Positions 30,063 to 32,231 of a stretch of 32,231 nucleotides of DNA are shown piece after piece (position 1 is the first letter of the stretch; the number at the start of each line of letters is the position of its first letter). A program made the position numbers and the translations under genes. The notes beneath the pieces were generated by a model. It was given only the letters and a program-made list of their open reading frames with translations, was not told the origin of the DNA and searched no databases. Source of the stretch: Cupriavidus basilensis (GTDB lineage Bacteria > Pseudomonadota > Gammaproteobacteria > Burkholderiales > Burkholderiaceae). The stretch lies in assembly GCF_029335485.1 (NCBI RefSeq), contig NZ_JARJLM010000637.1, positions 1 through 32,231 of the forward strand, read 5' to 3'.

Positions 30063-31304
30063 ATGTCAGAACACGCCCCCGAATTCGTCGAGTCCCTGCT
30101 TGCCGACTCGCCCGCTCCCGCCTCCCGTTCCCAGCGCTTCTGCGAACTCGCCGACACCGCCGGCAGCCGGGCCGAGCTGGAAGCGATCCGCCACAGCATC
30201 CACCAGCATCCCGAACTCGCCTTCGACGAAGTGCGTACCGCGGAGCTGGTCGCCACCCGGCTGGAAGGCTGGGGCTACCAGGTGACGCGCGGCGTCGGCG
30301 GTACCGGCGTGGTGGGCACGCTGCGCCAGGGCGATGGCCACCGCAGCATCGGCGTGCGCGCCGACATGGACGCGCTGCCCATTCACGAGCGCACCGGCCT
30401 GCCGTACGCCAGCATCCACGCCGGCAAGATGCACGCCTGCGGCCACGACGGCCACACCACGGTGCTGCTCGGCGCGGCGCGGCAACTGGCGCGCACGCGC
30501 AACTTCGATGGCACCGTTCACCTGATCTTCCAGCCTGCCGAGGAAATCGGCTCCGGCGGCGGCGCCGAACGCATGCTTGCCGATGGCCTGTTCGAGCGCT
30601 TCCCATGCGATGCGGTCTTCGGCCTGCACAACCACCCCGGGGTGGAGGCCGGCACCTTCATGTTCCGCGCCGGCCCCTTCATGGCGGCCTGCGACACGGT
30701 CGCCATCACCATCCGCGGCAAGGGCGGCCACGCCGCCCGGCCGCACCAGTCGATCGACCCGATCCTGGTCGCGGGCAGCCTGGTGATGGCGCTGCAGAGC
30801 ATCGTGTCGCGCAATATCGACCCGAACGAAACCGCGGTGGTCACCATCGGCACGCTGCACGCGGGCCATGCGCCCAATGTGATCCCGGAAAGCGCGAAGC
30901 TGGAGCTGAGCGTGCGTTCCTTCAGTCCCGACGTGCGGCGCACGCTGGAGAACCGTATTCGCCGGCTGGTGGCTTCCCATGTCGAGGGCTATGGCGCGGC
31001 CGTGGAGATCGACTACATCCGCGGTTACCCGGTGCTGATCAATAGCGAGCGCGAGACCGAGTTCGCGCGCCAGGTGGCCGAAGAACTGGTGGGGCCCGAC
31101 CGGGTCGTGGCGAATTTCCCGCTGATCGCGGGGAGCGAGGATTTTGCCTACTTCCTGCAGCAGCGGCCGGGGTGCTTCGTGCGGATGGGGAATGGGGCGG
31201 GGCAGCCGTTATTGCATAACCCCGGCTATGACTTCAACGATGAGAACCTGACGGTGGGGGCGGCTTATTGGGCCAGGCTGGTGGAGAGGTACCTGGAGGG
31301 GTGA
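30063..31304 (+). CDS. M20-family amidohydrolase, hippurate hydrolase type
   Basis: A 413-residue metal-dependent amidohydrolase. The dinuclear site residues are Cys126 and His128 (MHACGHDGH), Glu160/Glu161 (FQPAEE), His189 or His191 (GLHNHPG) and His385 (LLHNPGYDFND). A dimerisation domain follows at about 200-310 (ITIRGKGGHAARPHQSIDP). The N-terminal 38 residues are an extension beyond the usual HipO/IAA-amino-acid hydrolase start. Family members cleave N-acyl amino acids such as hippurate, or N-acetyl groups. ATG 30063 is the start. The gene stands alone, separated from the catabolic cluster by the intron and a terminator, with a convergent AraC gene behind it. Confidence 0.92.
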   Translation: MSEHAPEFVESLLADSPAPASRSQRFCELADTAGSRAELEAIRHSIHQHPELAFDEVRTAELVATRLEGWGYQVTRGVGGTGVVGTLRQGDGHRSIGVRADMDALPIHERTGLPYASIHAGKMHACGHDGHTTVLLGAARQLARTRNFDGTVHLIFQPAEEIGSGGGAERMLADGLFERFPCDAVFGLHNHPGVEAGTFMFRAGPFMAACDTVAITIRGKGGHAARPHQSIDPILVAGSLVMALQSIVSRNIDPNETAVVTIGTLHAGHAPNVIPESAKLELSVRSFSPDVRRTLENRIRRLVASHVEGYGAAVEIDYIRGYPVLINSERETEFARQVAEELVGPDRVVANFPLIAGSEDFAYFLQQRPGCFVRMGNGAGQPLLHNPGYDFNDENLTVGAAYWARLVERYLEG

Positions 31305-31395
31305 GAACTGGGGCAGACACCGTCGTCATTGCAGATGGTCCTGGCGCATCGGGATCGGCAACGACGCCGCAGCGCTCGCTGGCGCACCAAGAACC

Positions 31396-32231
31396 TCACT
31401 TGAAAAACCCGCTGGGCGGTACCCCGAACTGCCGCCTGAACATGGTGGAAAACGCGCTGGGACTCTCATACCCGAGATCCAGCGCCACATCCACCACCTT
31501 GGCCCCGGCGGCCAGCCTTTCCAGCGCCGCCAGCAGCCTGGCCTGCTGCCGCCATTGCCCGAACGTCATCCCCGTCTCCCGCGCAAAGCGCCGCTGGATG
31601 GTCTTGGGATCGACCCCGAGCCGCTCGCCCCATTGAGCCAGCGTCAGCGCCGTATCCGGTGCGCCAACGATGGCCTCGCAGATCTGCCGCAGGCCGGCGT
31701 CGGCGGGCCGGGGCAGGTGCAGGGGCAGCGTCGGCACCAGCATCACCTCGTCCAGCAGCAGCCGCATCAGCCGCCCGTCGCGGGATTCGGCGCTGTAGGG
31801 GGTGGGAATGTCGATCGCGGCGAGGATGAGTTCGCGCAGCAGGGGCGTGATGCCCAGCACGGTGCAACGGGTCGGCAGGCTGGCGGCGGCGTCCGGGCGG
31901 ATATAGGCGGTGCGCATGCGCACATGGCCGACCATGCGGATCCAGTGCACGGTACCGCCGGGCATCCACATGCCGCGCGTGGGCGGCACGATCCACTGGC
32001 CTTCGGCGGTGGCGACCACCATGACGCCATGCACGGCGTGCACCAGCTGCGCATTCGGGTGCTGGTGCGGCCTGGTGACATGGCCCGGCTGATAGTCGGC
32101 CGCCATGGCCGTGACGGGCATCGGGCTGCGGTCGTACTTGAGGTAGGCGGGCGATCCGGAGTAGGTGTCGGCCCGGCCGCCACCGGCGGCATCCCGTGGC
32201 GGCCGCGTGGCGCTGGCGCCTCGCGGTCGCG
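31396..32231 (-). CDS. AraC-family regulator, cut by the window edge
   Basis: This is the C-terminal part of a regulator with an N-terminal cupin domain (HVTRPHQHPNAQLVHAVHGVM) and a C-terminal AraC double helix-turn-helix. The second domain ends with VDVALDLGYESPSAFSTMFRRQFGVPPSGFF. An internal ATG at 32121 would give 241 residues. However, the frame continues upstream with family-like sequence (SGSPAYLKYDRSP) and no start codon before base 32231, so the true start lies beyond the window. The arrangement resembles NimR-type regulators, which control exporters. The gene is convergent with the M20 gene, so its target is probably to the right. Confidence 0.88.
   Translation of the reverse strand, partial: RPRGASATRPPRDAAGGGRADTYSGSPAYLKYDRSPMPVTAMAADYQPGHVTRPHQHPNAQLVHAVHGVMVVATAEGQWIVPPTRGMWMPGGTVHWIRMVGHVRMRTAYIRPDAAASLPTRCTVLGITPLLRELILAAIDIPTPYSAESRDGRLMRLLLDEVMLVPTLPLHLPRPADAGLRQICEAIVGAPDTALTLAQWGERLGVDPKTIQRRFARETGMTFGQWRQQARLLAALERLAAGAKVVDVALDLGYESPSAFSTMFRRQFGVPPSGFFK

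Overview
The window looks like a chromosome or megaplasmid segment of a high-GC betaproteobacterium, most likely a Burkholderiaceae member of the Cupriavidus/Ralstonia type. This is judged from protein flavour, the GC-rich third positions seen in nearly every gene, and gene content (many LysR, GntR, AraC and TetR regulators each beside one enzyme, a DbpA helicase beside a bacterial RIO kinase, catabolic operons). No database search was possible, so the assignment is an inference. No tRNA, rRNA or CRISPR array was seen.

Layout. (1) 10-4967: a MoxR-type AAA+ ATPase of the CbbQ/NorQ group, overlapped by a VWA protein of the NorD/CbbO group, then an AmiC-like amide sensor and an AmiR-like ANTAR antiterminator. 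No amidase or other obvious target gene lies in the window. (2) 5173-7691: a MoaD/ThiS-like ubiquitin-fold protein ending in Gly-Gly, an Asp-box beta-propeller, and a DUF72 protein. (3) 7834-10186: the RNA helicase DbpA and a RIO-family kinase. (4) 10301-13519: a DUF2855 protein divergent from a TetR regulator, an iron-sulfur protein with one ferredoxin-like and two CDGSH modules, and a stand-alone CBS-pair protein. (5) 13520-14033: about 500 bp with no recognisable gene. (6) 14034-20988: a DHA2 drug exporter, an exported glutathione peroxidase homologue, a diiron metallo-beta-lactamase-fold protein, a glutathione S-transferase divergent from a LysR regulator over a striking nested dyad, and a second LysR regulator divergent from an NAD-binding epimerase-like protein.

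(7) 21001-27816: a catabolic cluster. On the minus strand, in transcription order, it encodes an MFS importer, an Asp/Glu-racemase-superfamily protein with arylmalonate-decarboxylase-like residues, a hydantoinase/dihydropyrimidinase, a second racemase-superfamily protein that appears to lack both catalytic cysteines, and an isochorismatase-fold amidase. On the plus strand a GntR/FCD regulator overlaps a fumarylacetoacetate-hydrolase-family gene. A good minus-strand promoter with an overlapping dyad sits between the two arms. The set suggests uptake and stepwise hydrolysis of a cyclic imide or ureide, but the substrate is unknown.

(8) 27848-29756: a perfect rho-independent terminator after that cluster, followed immediately by a full-length group IIC intron with an intact-looking reverse transcriptase/maturase. 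This is the classic class C habit of inserting behind terminators. (9) 30063-32231: an M20 amidohydrolase of the hippurate-hydrolase type, and an AraC-family regulator that runs off the right edge.

The points most worth a second look are the AAA+/VWA pair joined to an amide-sensing antitermination module, the racemase-superfamily pair with altered catalytic residues, the intact group IIC intron without an obvious branch-point adenosine, and the four-half-site LysR dyad at the gst promoter.
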